Shown here: positions 42,402-51,994 of the stretch, piece by piece | Layout of the letters: each line of letters starts with the position of its first letter | How positions within the stretch are numbered: position 1 is the stretch's first letter | DNA from: Corallochytrium limacisporum | Lineage: Eukaryota > Opisthokonta | DNA: 64,000 nucleotides | NCBI GenBank assembly: GCA_002811645.1 | Contig: PDIP01000023.1 | Location: 74,651 to 138,650, forward strand | Reading direction: 5' to 3' | Program-made: the position numbers and the translations under genes | The notes under the pieces: generated by a model | The model's database searches: none | What the model was told of the DNA's origin: nothing | Seen by the model: only the letters and a program-made list of their open reading frames with translations

Positions 42402-42903
42402 GGTGAACCGTATCTGCTCTTTGTTATCGATCGACTACCTTGAAGATCATCCCCTGCATTTCCGACCTAAAGGCCCTTTATGAACTGGCTGTATATTTGT
42501 AATAGAGTCGTTATTGCGGAAGTTTCTGCTATCATGGGTTAGAAGTACCTGTCCGACTTATTCCAGAATCGCACCTGGGGGGTCACTCGGATCCTCCCAC
42601 CCACCCGAACCCCTCCGCTGAAAATATTGAGCACGGATAGGTCCAGGGTTGGTGGGGACCGCGGATTCTCCCACTTGCCTCCCTGGTCCGAACGACACCG
42701 ACTGTCCGGAGATTTCCAGGTCCACCATACCAATATGAAAGAGCATGTCATGACCACGCTGGCAATAAACACAATAACTACACGAGCTGAGTGAATCGAG
42801 TTGATCGACTGCAAACGTAGGCCTATGGCAAAATCTTAATCTTTAATCAACGGAATGCCAGGAGATGTTAGCACTTTGGGAATTTTGAAATTACGGGATC
42901 TCT
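42402..42903. other. Intergenic, TCAIM start to DUF4286-like stop
   Basis: 502 bp. A minus-strand open frame at 42539-42814 contains one hydrophobic stretch (VVIVFIASVVMTCSFILVWW) but starts only from TTG, so I do not annotate it as a gene. Confidence 0.45.
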
Positions 42904-43275
42904 TCATATCTCTATGGCCTTGTCCGCAGTATTATCTATTGAACCACGTCTTTGTACCTGCATTATGCGACGATTGGCACTAATTTTCTCACCGAACAAT
43001 TCCTCCACTTCTTCAGTAAAGTTTCCAGCCCCTTCTTCCACGAATTTGTGCACGACTGCGCGACTTTTAGACTTGAACTGGATACATACAATCATAATGT
43101 CTGCTGTGTCTGTCTCTACATCCAATATATCCGCTTCCGTGAAGCCTCCTTCGCTCACGCTTGTGTCCACATAACTACGGATGAATTTAATGGCCTCCGA
43201 GTAAATCGACGGGTCCATTGTGACATTTAACTCATACACAACCGTGCCTGCACTCTTTGTATTGACTGACGCCAT
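42904..43275 (-). CDS. DUF4286-like small protein
   Basis: 123 residues from the ATG at 43275. A small alpha/beta protein with the pattern of DUF4286: VVYELNVTMDPSIYSEAIKF at the start, the GGFTEADILDVE turn, a CIQFKSKSRAVVHKFVEEGA strand-helix, and FGEKISANRRIMQV at the end. Function of the family is unknown. The match is by pattern, so a divergent ferredoxin-like fold protein of another family is possible. Confidence 0.55.
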   Translation of the reverse strand: MASVNTKSAGTVVYELNVTMDPSIYSEAIKFIRSYVDTSVSEGGFTEADILDVETDTADIMIVCIQFKSKSRAVVHKFVEEGAGNFTEEVEELFGEKISANRRIMQVQRRGSIDNTADKAIEI

Positions 43276-44302
43276 GTTGCACCCTTCTTTCTCAATGAGT
43301 TAGCACCCTCTCCTTACTTCTCTGCACACTGTTTCGTTGGAGTGGTCTTCACTGAATGTGTTCGTCTGGACGGCTGCCATGTTCACAAAGTGTAGGTTCA
43401 ATTGTCCTTGTCAAGAACCTGTCAACAGCCTGATCACGCTGCGTACGCCACTTTTTTGTGTGTCACTGTTATAGAGGACGCATTATTGTTTCCTACCAAT
43501 CCAAACTCGAATCCAAGTGTGCTTTCCTGCAGCCTCTGCTTCCATCAACCTTGCGAATATTTAAACAGTCCTCCTTCGTGTTCCCAAGGCCTTCCCCCTC
43601 ACGCCCCGCCCGGGCCCGATCCTCCCCGAACGGTCGCCCTGCCCTTTCCGTGTTTGGCCATTAATCTTTTATGCGCTCGCGCTTCGCTCGTGTGAGGGCT
43701 TATGGGTTCTGTCGGCCGTGTACTTTTACCGTTAAATTCACAATTTCTTGTGTCCCAGATCTTCCTCTGGGGCCTCTTTCCCCACCGACCGCACTCCACC
43801 CTACACCGATCTTTGTCAAAGGAAAGATAAGAGAAATACCTTCTCAACCCCGGCAAACCCCCTAGTAAATATAAAAATACACCAGGCGCCATCTTGAGAA
43901 AAACACCCGAAAAACCGCGAGCCAGAGGAATCCCGGTGCGGGCCCCGAGAGCCGGAGCGTCGATGAGGCTGGAGACTTTTTGCGGGCGCAAGGGATGTTT
44001 GATATCCGGGCTTTGAATGTAATATCAATCAATATTTTGGTCGAGTGGGTCCCGGAGGACGGAAAACGTTTGAAACTATCTGGGGCTTGGATGTTGTGGC
44101 CCCGTGCCGTTTTGGTCCCATGGCAAGCTCGTTTTGGTTTACCTTGGCGCTGGGTACTTCAAATCCGTCCGTAATGTGAAACATATTGAATGCTCTCTAA
44201 AGAAAGAAAACCAACCACGTTCCACGGGACTTCATTGGGGTGCCGCTGACACGAACAAGGTTTAGTTGTAAAGAAATCGGAACATAGACTAGCTCCGCAG
44301 CC
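43276..44302. other. 1.0 kb divergent intergenic
   Basis: Between the DUF4286-like gene and the BSD protein. No supported ORF or strong repeat. Confidence 0.5.
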
Positions 44303-45391
44303 ATGTATTCAGCAGTGAGTGGACTGATGAAACAGTATGGCATGAGCCAGCAAGAAGAACAAACCCAGTCGGAAGAAGGAGCAGACCAACCAGATGAGGA
44401 TGTGAGGCCAACCACAGAGCAACGGACAGCGGACGGTATGGCGACTGAAGACGCCTCTGGAGCAATGACGGACGGCCCGGAGGGACCGGACGACACACCA
44501 ATGCTTAACTTCTGGAACAAAGTCAAAACTGCCGTAACAAGCAAAGAAACTTACGAATCTCTGCAAAAAGGTGCGAATCAATTTGCCACCGCTGTGACTT
44601 CAGAAGAGACATACAGGAAACTAGGAGAGAACGCAAAAGGCTTTGCGTCAAATGTAAAGGAGAAAGTAGAAAACCTAAACCAGGACTTTGAACGCATGAA
44701 TCAAGACTTTGTCAATGAAAAACGCAAGCAAACCCAGGGAGTTCAGCCTCCGTGGGCAGGGTATGACAACAGTGACGAATTGAAGGAGAAAATCCTGAAC
44801 ATCTCCTCCGATTCCAAATACCTTCTTTCTGCCCCTTCCGCATCGGCGCGGTTTGAGTTTGATTTTGAGACCTACGAGCCGGTCGCTGCGGCCAGTCTAG
44901 AGGCAGACCCCCGCCTGCAGGAACTGCGCAAACAATTGGTTCCCAAGGAGATCAAGGAGCAAGAATTCTGGCGGAACTACTTTTACCGCGTGCATTTGAT
45001 CAAGCAGAGCTCCTCGTTGATGACGACGAGAGGTAGCCCGAGGGGCAGCCCATCATCGGAGCTGAATGTTACTGAGGACGGAGTAGCGGGAACAAAGACG
45101 AGCCGGCCCTTGACTCCTGCGTCATTGAATGGCAGCGGAGCCGAGCTTTCCGGGGGCACTGCTGTGATCTCTGCCCTGAAGGATTCCTCTCCGAAGCCGA
45201 CGGACCCAATGTCAGCACGGGAGCCAACCAGTGAGACAACGACCACAGCCGCAGGGAAGGCAGCAGAGGACGAGGCCCCTGAATGGGAGAAGGAATTGGA
45301 GGCAGAGCTCGACGACCTTGATCTGGGCGGAGACCTGGGCGATGTCGGTGCTGCTGATATTGACTTTGATGATTTAGAGAACGAGTTGTAG
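44303..45391 (+). CDS. SYAP1: SYAP1-type BSD domain protein
   Basis: 362 residues. The BSD domain at about 150-235 shows PPWAGYDNSDELKEKILNIS, the FEFDFETYEPVAAASLEAD segment and the diagnostic EIKEQEFWRNYFYRVHLIKQS, a close match to SYAP1/BSDC1. The N-terminal region is acidic and then helical with repeated SKETYESLQKGANQF / SEETYRKLGENAKGF units. The C-terminus has WEKELEAELDDLDL and an acidic end (DIDFDDLENEL), as in the family. In animals SYAP1 works in Akt signalling; the role here is unknown. It converges on the NRPS-like gene across 92 bp. Confidence 0.85.
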   Translation: MYSAVSGLMKQYGMSQQEEQTQSEEGADQPDEDVRPTTEQRTADGMATEDASGAMTDGPEGPDDTPMLNFWNKVKTAVTSKETYESLQKGANQFATAVTSEETYRKLGENAKGFASNVKEKVENLNQDFERMNQDFVNEKRKQTQGVQPPWAGYDNSDELKEKILNISSDSKYLLSAPSASARFEFDFETYEPVAAASLEADPRLQELRKQLVPKEIKEQEFWRNYFYRVHLIKQSSSLMTTRGSPRGSPSSELNVTEDGVAGTKTSRPLTPASLNGSGAELSGGTAVISALKDSSPKPTDPMSAREPTSETTTTAAGKAAEDEAPEWEKELEAELDDLDLGGDLGDVGAADIDFDDLENEL

Positions 45392-45483
45392 ACAGTAAAG
45401 AACATAAACAATCATAAGACTTAACGGTTTAAAGTCTTTTTTGGGTCCGAGAGTTATTGTTGTCTATGTGTTTGTTTTATTTC

Positions 45484-48400
45484 CTAATTTCCATTTGCGA
45501 TTCCGTTCATTGTTTGCGTAATGTGCATGACATATTTGCGGATCAGCTCCTCGTCCACTTCTGGGCAGGGGATGTTGGCCTTAGACAGGGCATCCTTCAT
45601 CTCAGCCGAGTCAAATTCGATGTTGGACGCAAGGTACCGACTGAAGGAGTCGAGTCCGGCTTCGAGCTTCAGTAGCAAGACGTTTGCAGTGTCGTTAGCC
45701 TCGTCCGAGACTCGACGGCGAAAGTCAAAGTATGGCACGGGCTTCAAGGTGGCTAGATTGCCCTTGAACATTGAAAAGAACTGGTCTGATGACGTTGGCG
45801 TGTGCGGGGACTGGAGATGAAGAATACGACCCAGGGCCCGTCCCGGGGACTGGCACGCGAGGTGGACTAAGGCCTTGGCGGCCCAATCGACGGGAGTCAT
45901 GTCAAAGCCCCAGTTCACATCATCGGGGTAGGTTCTCGTTCGCATACATCCGAGCATGATTAGGCGCATGAAATCATCGTCCTGCCACGCACCGTTAAAG
46001 CTGGCACCGCTCAGGTTTCCAGGGCGCACGATGCACACGGGCAGGCCGCGTTCACGAGCACGCAGACAGATCTGTTCTGCGACCCATTTGGTCTGTCCGT
46101 AACCATCTTCTAGATCTTCCCAGTGCCCCATGGGATCGTCCTCCATGCACTTCCCGTAGCCAGTTGGGAAGACACCGTTTGTAGAGACGTAGAAGACCGG
46201 CTTTACGCGAGTTGCCCCAACGTCGAACATACCATTGGTTACCGCAAGGCGCAGAATTTCTTGGGTTCCGAGCACATTGGTGGCCTTGAGGCTGGTGTAC
46301 GGCTTAACCAAGTTCACAGCCGCTCCGTTGTGGATAATGGCATCCACCTCACCAGCCAGACTCTTCCATTCGACATTGCTCAGCCCGAGCAAAGGCTGGT
46401 CCAGATTGCCACAGACCGGGATCACACGGTCATAGAAGCCAAAGTACTCAGCCTTGCTCAGCAATTGGTAGTGCTGGAGATTCTTCTCTAGGCGCCGGAA
46501 GCCTTCATCAGGATCTTCAGCGCGCACCAGGCAGAAGAGCATGCACTGGGTATCGCAGAGGAGGTAATATATGAGGAATGCACCAAGGAAACCAGTGCCG
46601 CCAGTCAAGAGCACACGTTGGGGCGGTTTTGTCGCATCACGCACGCGCAGACGCGCGTATCCTGTCTTGCGGGTAGCGGCGGGATAGATAGCCGGGTCGA
46701 GGAACACCTCGCGGAACAGATCCAAGGGTGCCTCACGGGAAACGCCATTGGAGATTCGAGGGCCCGTAGAGGCTAGCCAGGGGCTGGTGGGACCGCTGGC
46801 CAGGCGCTTGGGGGAGCGCATCTCAATGGAGGCGCGAAGTTCCGGACTTTTGGCCACTCGCAGGGCAAGCACAGTGTACAGCACTTCACTAACGCTGCTC
46901 TGTTTCATGAAGGCGGCAGTCTCGAGGTTCAGGCCCTTGAAAGTCTTGTTCAACTCAATTACTAGCCGCGAGGCAGCCAGGGAGTGCCCGCCGAGGTCAA
47001 AGAAGGAAGCGTTGGTATCAAGCTTGAGCGGATCTTGGCGGAGAACATTGCCGTAGCACTTGCGAATTGTAATCTCGGCGGGCTGCAGGTTCTCCACCTG
47101 ATCCACCAAGAAATCCAGGGTTGGACTCTTCACGAACTCCGCTACGGGGATCTTGCATTCCTCGCCAAACAAGTTCGTCAGGCGATTAAGCATCCGCACG
47201 GACAGAAGCGAATGACCACCATTGTCGAAAAAGTTGGCGTCGTGATGCAGCTGGGCCGCGTTGACTTCGAGCAGATCTCCCCAAACCCCACGGATCAGAC
47301 GTTCGATCACATTCGGAATATGGGACAAGTCACGTTCTTGCGGCTGACGCAGAGCCACTTTGTTTTCCAGAACCTCTGCAGTGTCCTCGTGTCTGAGCGG
47401 TTTACCCGTAAGCATCGAGTTGGTCGCCGTGGTGGCGGCCACATCTGTGTTCATGCGGCTGCTGCCTAGGTCCAGATTCTCAATCTTTGGTAGTTGCTTA
47501 CGATCAAGCTTACCGCTGGCAGGATGGATGGGTAGAGCAGGGATGTCCATGAAGACGGAAGGAATGGCATAGTGGGGAACTTTGTCCTTCATGAAGCGCT
47601 TTACATCCGCAACGTTTGGTTGATCATCCCAGGATTCCGGTACAACATATGCCACGAGCTTTTTGTCCTCACCTTCGTTGCCGTGGGTCACTACCACAGC
47701 AGAAGAAATCTTGGGATGCTCACAGAGTGCCACCTCCACCGCTCCAAGAACGACTGAGTAGCCACGAATCTTCACCATAAAGTCACATCGACCGATCAGT
47801 TCTAGTTCACCATTGGGCAGTAGGCGACCTCGGTCACCAGTGCGATAAAGGAGCCTGCTCTGAGGGTCCTCAGGATCATAGAATGGGTTGCGCACGAAAC
47901 GTTCCGCAGTCTTTTCGGGCATGTTCAGATAGCCTTTGGCCAGGCAGGGGCCACCCACATACAGCTCACCAGCGACACCGAGGGGCACACGCTGCAGATT
48001 GTCGTCCAAAATGTAGACACGGACATTCTCCATAACGTGACCACAGCTGGCGTACTTCACACTCACCTTGGAATCCATGTTATTCAGATCACAAACCGAC
48101 ACATCGTGACATTCGGAGATACTGTACAGGTTCAGCAGTTTCACACCGGGCATGGCATTTAGAAGAGCATCTCGCAGCCTGATGGTCACTACTTCACCGC
48201 ACAGCCACACAATTTTCAGAGAGCTCATCTTCTTTGACAGCTCTTCCGTCGGAATCACTTCAACAATCAGTTCCGCCATGGATGGGGTAAAGAGAATGCG
48301 GGTGATGTCGTTGCCCTGGATGAAGTCAACGACCTTCTGCGGGTCATAGATGTCCGTGTCCGGGATGACGTAGCTGGTAGAACCCCTCAGCAAAGGCCTG

Positions 48401-49953
48401 ATGACCTCCCAGACAAAAAAGATATTGCATGCTTCACGTTCCCCCTCGTCATATGGGTAATGCACGTAGCGCCAGTTGTAACTGTGTACCGCTCCGCGAT
48501 GGGGACACACGATGCCCTTAGGGACGCCAGTGGTGCCACTGCTCAATACTGTATACGCTGTGTCATCCGGGGTCGGTTTCGGCCGATCCTCCGGCATGGG
48601 TGGTGCTGTTTTGCGGATGTTTTCGAGCCAATCGCCCTCCATGATTAGTTGCTTCTGCCAACTCGGGAGCTTCTTGGAATGGTGAGTGAAAGTCAAAACG
48701 CAGGGTGGTTTTGCCTCACGGCACACTCGCTCCACCAATTCCTTCGGATAGACAATCTCCATGGGCATATACCCACCGCCGGCCTTCAGAATGGCCAAGT
48801 ATGCAATAGCGTACTCCATGGACCGTTCCATAAAGATACCGCCCACCTCATTTGGCCGAATCCCCGATTCATACAAGTAATTGGCCAGCACAGTCGTGGC
48901 ATTGTCCAGTTCAGCGTAGGTCATGCTGCGACCGCCGTCCACTACCGCAGTTTTGTTTGGTGTCTTGGAAACCTGTTCCACAAAGAGCTCATGCAAACAC
49001 TTGTCGCGGGGATAGTCCATTATGTGACTGTTCCATTCGTCCATGATGTTGAGCGAGTCGGCTAAGTTCTTATCCAGATCTCCCTGAAGCTGAGATAGGA
49101 GATCCTGGAAAAATGCACCGCGTTCTTCTGGATACCAAGGGTAGTATAGGTTCTTGCTCGAGGACCACTGCATGTCAAAGACTGTGTGATCAGTCTTCTT
49201 GAAGAGTTTCTCCCATTCAATGCCCGATATTCCCATGTTTTGTACTTCTGTTTCAGTCGAGTACAGTGTCGCAGGGCACCGAAGGTTGTAGTTCCTCTCA
49301 TCTAGCATGTAGTACTGGAGCCGATCGACATCCCTACGGTATCGCAAGACACTGCTTTCATTCGCGTTCTTTATGGGAACTCTGAACAGCGGGTGGCCGA
49401 GCTGAGCCAGGTCGCTGAACAAGGTCTCGTCATCCATGCCCATGGCAGCTTTCCTCATATAGTGGGCTCGAGCCGGTGCCGGCGCGTTCACCATTACCAG
49501 GCGCAAGGGACGTGAAAGCGAGTGGCTTGCCAAGCGATTTGCAACCTCAAAGGCGTACAGCCCACCGACCCCCATACCAAAGAGAACATATGGAACATTT
49601 AGGAATGGAGCGACCTGTTGGGCCAGGGCCTCACTAAATGCGTCCGCGTCACCGTGCATGGAGCTGGCTCGCTTTAGACTAATCCTGGTCTGGTCCTTTA
49701 CTGCACGGGAACCTGCATGGCGCATTTCCACTAAATCTGGGTTACGAGTTTTGCGCTTCTCCACCCGAGGTTCTTCTGTGAACCGAACACAGTAGATCTC
49801 CACATTGTCTGGGAAGAGTTGATGCCAGCCGTCAAAGGCCATCTCATTGCCACCGGCATATGGGAAGCAGAAGATACGAATGCTCACATCCTCCTTGACC
49901 TCCTGACACTTGATAAAAGGACTCACCTGAGTCCAGACAGATTCGTTCGCCAT
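45484..49953 (-). CDS. NRPS-like synthetase: dead thioesterase-A-T-T-reductase
   Basis: 1489 residues, one exon. Domains: a type II thioesterase-like fold (about 25-290; FCFPYAGGNEMAFDGW at the start); an adenylation domain (about 320-825) with A3 LSSGTTGVPKG, A7 YRTGDRG, A8 VKIRGYSVVLGAVE and A10 PASGKLDRKQ; two carrier domains with phosphopantetheine serines at about 915 and 991 (both GGHSL); and an NADPH thioester reductase (about 1112-1480) with TGGTGFLG and YGQTK. In the thioesterase the nucleophile elbow reads GMGVG, so the catalytic Ser is Gly (about 128); DH near 255 remains. At A4 the Asp that holds the alpha-amino group of amino acids is Ile (about 511, before FFVWE). This suggests an acid substrate released as aldehyde or alcohol. 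Unlike Lys2, it has a thioesterase-like front and two carriers. Substrate unknown. Confidence 0.92.
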   Translation of the reverse strand: MANESVWTQVSPFIKCQEVKEDVSIRIFCFPYAGGNEMAFDGWHQLFPDNVEIYCVRFTEEPRVEKRKTRNPDLVEMRHAGSRAVKDQTRISLKRASSMHGDADAFSEALAQQVAPFLNVPYVLFGMGVGGLYAFEVANRLASHSLSRPLRLVMVNAPAPARAHYMRKAAMGMDDETLFSDLAQLGHPLFRVPIKNANESSVLRYRRDVDRLQYYMLDERNYNLRCPATLYSTETEVQNMGISGIEWEKLFKKTDHTVFDMQWSSSKNLYYPWYPEERGAFFQDLLSQLQGDLDKNLADSLNIMDEWNSHIMDYPRDKCLHELFVEQVSKTPNKTAVVDGGRSMTYAELDNATTVLANYLYESGIRPNEVGGIFMERSMEYAIAYLAILKAGGGYMPMEIVYPKELVERVCREAKPPCVLTFTHHSKKLPSWQKQLIMEGDWLENIRKTAPPMPEDRPKPTPDDTAYTVLSSGTTGVPKGIVCPHRGAVHSYNWRYVHYPYDEGEREACNIFFVWEVIRPLLRGSTSYVIPDTDIYDPQKVVDFIQGNDITRILFTPSMAELIVEVIPTEELSKKMSSLKIVWLCGEVVTIRLRDALLNAMPGVKLLNLYSISECHDVSVCDLNNMDSKVSVKYASCGHVMENVRVYILDDNLQRVPLGVAGELYVGGPCLAKGYLNMPEKTAERFVRNPFYDPEDPQSRLLYRTGDRGRLLPNGELELIGRCDFMVKIRGYSVVLGAVEVALCEHPKISSAVVVTHGNEGEDKKLVAYVVPESWDDQPNVADVKRFMKDKVPHYAIPSVFMDIPALPIHPASGKLDRKQLPKIENLDLGSSRMNTDVAATTATNSMLTGKPLRHEDTAEVLENKVALRQPQERDLSHIPNVIERLIRGVWGDLLEVNAAQLHHDANFFDNGGHSLLSVRMLNRLTNLFGEECKIPVAEFVKSPTLDFLVDQVENLQPAEITIRKCYGNVLRQDPLKLDTNASFFDLGGHSLAASRLVIELNKTFKGLNLETAAFMKQSSVSEVLYTVLALRVAKSPELRASIEMRSPKRLASGPTSPWLASTGPRISNGVSREAPLDLFREVFLDPAIYPAATRKTGYARLRVRDATKPPQRVLLTGGTGFLGAFLIYYLLCDTQCMLFCLVRAEDPDEGFRRLEKNLQHYQLLSKAEYFGFYDRVIPVCGNLDQPLLGLSNVEWKSLAGEVDAIIHNGAAVNLVKPYTSLKATNVLGTQEILRLAVTNGMFDVGATRVKPVFYVSTNGVFPTGYGKCMEDDPMGHWEDLEDGYGQTKWVAEQICLRARERGLPVCIVRPGNLSGASFNGAWQDDDFMRLIMLGCMRTRTYPDDVNWGFDMTPVDWAAKALVHLACQSPGRALGRILHLQSPHTPTSSDQFFSMFKGNLATLKPVPYFDFRRRVSDEANDTANVLLLKLEAGLDSFSRYLASNIEFDSAEMKDALSKANIPCPEVDEELIRKYVMHITQTMNGIANGN

Positions 49954-50358
49954 CGGATGTGCACTTTATTGGAACTCTCCTTACATACTAGACTATAAAT
50001 GGATCAAATTCTCTCCCCACAGTCTTCCTCGAGACCTCTGAAACCTAATTCTTTACATAGCAAACACACATCCATGGTTGTCGCATGTCGCGGATGCAAA
50101 ATGCTTTGCTTCATATACCACCCATTCTATGCTCCTATATCACTGGATCACCAAACCAACCGCACAGGCGCAGGCACAGCTCTGCGGATACACATCATCG
50201 TTTCGATTCAGATCTCCTAGTGGACCCGATCCCTAAACATCCGACCCCGTGCGCTATGTGGCTACCCTCACCCTTCTCGTCCGTACCAAATTTTCCTACT
50301 CTTCCTAGTCTGCGCGACGAGACGAAGGGGATTAAATCAGAGCGAGTGAGGTGTCGGG

Positions 50359-50379
50359 GTGTGTGTGTGTGTGTGTGTG
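50359..50379. repeat. (GT)n microsatellite
   Basis: About ten GT units. Confidence 0.85.
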
Positions 50380-50415
50380 CTTTTTCAAACTTTATCATTT
50401 TGCGAAGGGGGAGGG

Positions 50416-50467
<52 letters not shown>
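50416..50467. repeat. (TGC)n trinucleotide repeat, about 17 units, non-coding
   Basis: A pure TGC/CAG-type repeat of about 52 bp. No plausible gene reads through it, unlike the mixed CAG/CAA tract in the poly-Q gene at the left end. Confidence 0.9.
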
Positions 50468-50815
50468 CGTGCCACCCTCTCGGGCGGCGAAGGAGGCGGG
50501 CCGGCCATGTACCAGACCCAAGGGAAAAAGAGTGGATTTTCTTCCCACCGTTACCGGCCTTTTGGGGTGCTTCAAAGCTCTGAAGGGAGGGGGGAGCGCG
50601 AACAGAAGAGAAATTAAAAAGAAAAGTTTAAAGGAGAGAGAGACCTGAGCCCAAGAAAAAAAAAACCACGGGCGAAATAGAGAGATACCCAAAACGTGAA
50701 ATAGTGAAATGGACAGCAGCTCCGACTAGTTTCAATAAAGGTGGCACGAGTCGGGCGCTGCGACTGCATCATCGAATCGGCGGGCGATCGAATAAACGAT
50801 TTAGCCAGTGGGGAA

Positions 50816-50837
50816 GGGGGGGGGGGGGGGGGGGGGG
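50816..50837. repeat. Poly-G tract, 22 bp
   Basis: Uninterrupted G run upstream of the LIM gene. It could form a G-quadruplex, and its length is also prone to sequencing error. Confidence 0.85.
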
Positions 50838-51165
50838 TTATTTGGTTTGGGCCCGTGGGTTTTTTGGTCAAAAGTTCAAGTTCCGCCCATTTGTCAGGCC
50901 ACCCTTTGTTCGGAGTTCTTTTTATTGGTGTTTCGCAGTTTGTGGGTGGATTATGTGGCTGTCGATACGGGCCTATCACAGCGCATTGTTGTGGATGGAA
51001 TTCGGATGGTTCAATCAACGCAGGTTCTTGGAGCAGGGCAGATTTGAAACGGTAAGCAATACGGATACCGGCTGCACCTCCCTTGCGTCTGTTTGTTACT
51101 CAAAACGTATACACAGTGTAATTTTATATGATCAGAAGTGAAAACAGAACACACATATTACAAAA

Positions 51166-51843
51166 ATGAGTTTGGACGACCTTGATAACATTGCGAGCAA
51201 CTTCCAGCAGGACTTCGCCAGCGCCAGCGCCGGGGAGACTTTCGTTGGCCGATGCGCTGTCTGTGATCAACAGATCACGGACGACAAGTACAAGCTTGGT
51301 CCCGGGGAGAATACCTCTGTGCGGCCCAAGTACCATACTGCTTGTCTCAAATGCCACAAGTGCCAGAAAGAATGCAGCGATAACTTTTACCTCGTTGAGA
51401 AGGACAAGAAGGTGCTCTGTGAGGAACACTACTTTGAAGCCAATCTGTCCAAGTGTGATAAGTGCGGTGACTACATCAAGGACCGCCTGATTGAGGGCGC
51501 GGCTGGACGCAAGTACCACGCGTCATGCTTTGTCTGTGCCAAGTGTAACACGTCGCTGGACGGCAAGGAGTACATGATGAAGGACGAATCAAGCCCTGCA
51601 ATGTGCTCATCCTGTTTCAACGATGAGTATGGTGTCAAGTGCACGGGCTGTGAGCAGCAGATCACCGCGAATGGACCGGACGGGGGAAAATTTTTCCGCA
51701 TTGGTACAGAAGGGATGCCATTCCACCCGAGCTGCTACAAGTGCAAACAGTGCAAAACGGCACTGGCAGTCGAAGGGGACAAGGCTGTGGGTGTGCCGTA
51801 CGAGGGCAACGTGGTCTGTGCTACGTGCTATCCTGGAGCTTGA
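51166..51843 (+). CDS. Zyxin-like protein with three LIM domains
   Basis: 225 residues. Three tandem LIM zinc-finger domains fill the protein: LIM1 about 31-90 (CAVC, KYHTACLKCHKC, CEEHYF), LIM2 about 97-152 (CDKC, KYHASCFVCAKC, CSSCF), LIM3 about 160-223 (CTGC, PFHPSCYKCKQC, VCATC). The layout of LIM3, with a longer first finger and a GVPYEGNVVCATC end, resembles zyxin/LPP/TRIP6. The long Pro-rich N-terminus of animal zyxins is absent; only 30 residues precede LIM1. Probable adaptor for actin structures. Downstream a (TC)n tract and AATAAA-like sequences precede the convergent kinesin-like gene. Confidence 0.9.
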   Translation: MSLDDLDNIASNFQQDFASASAGETFVGRCAVCDQQITDDKYKLGPGENTSVRPKYHTACLKCHKCQKECSDNFYLVEKDKKVLCEEHYFEANLSKCDKCGDYIKDRLIEGAAGRKYHASCFVCAKCNTSLDGKEYMMKDESSPAMCSSCFNDEYGVKCTGCEQQITANGPDGGKFFRIGTEGMPFHPSCYKCKQCKTALAVEGDKAVGVPYEGNVVCATCYPGA

Positions 51844-51916
51844 AAATAAGGTACACCGTACTGACCGGCCGCATGATCACCAACCTCCGATTCGTCTTCA
51901 ACAAAATAAAATAAAT

Positions 51917-51938
51917 TCTCTCTCTCTCTCTCTCTCAC
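51917..51938. repeat. (TC)n microsatellite in convergent 3' interval
   Basis: About 22 bp of TC between the LIM and kinesin-like stop codons. Confidence 0.85.
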
Positions 51939-51994
51939 ATTCTCGTTCACATATCGCAAAAACATTATGTATTGATATCATTAAGTGCACGTAT

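Larger units (their letters stand above)
49954..51165. other. 1.2 kb divergent intergenic with repeats
   Basis: Between the NRPS-like and LIM genes. Contains a (GT)n tract, a (TGC)n tract and a 22-G tract. No supported ORF; the Leu/Ala/Cys-rich frames are shadows of the trinucleotide repeat. Confidence 0.55.

Noticed and set aside
42539-42814. Minus-strand frame with one hydrophobic segment
   Set aside because: Starts from TTG only and sits in the 3' region of the DUF4286-like gene. One hydrophobic stretch is not enough.
45484-49953. Lys2-type alpha-aminoadipate reductase for the NRPS-like gene
   Set aside because: Lys2 has one carrier domain and no thioesterase-like front. This protein has two carriers, a dead thioesterase fold and no Asp at A4.
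50351-50648. Frames with Leu, Ala or Cys runs
   Set aside because: Artefacts of the TGC trinucleotide repeat and the GT tract.
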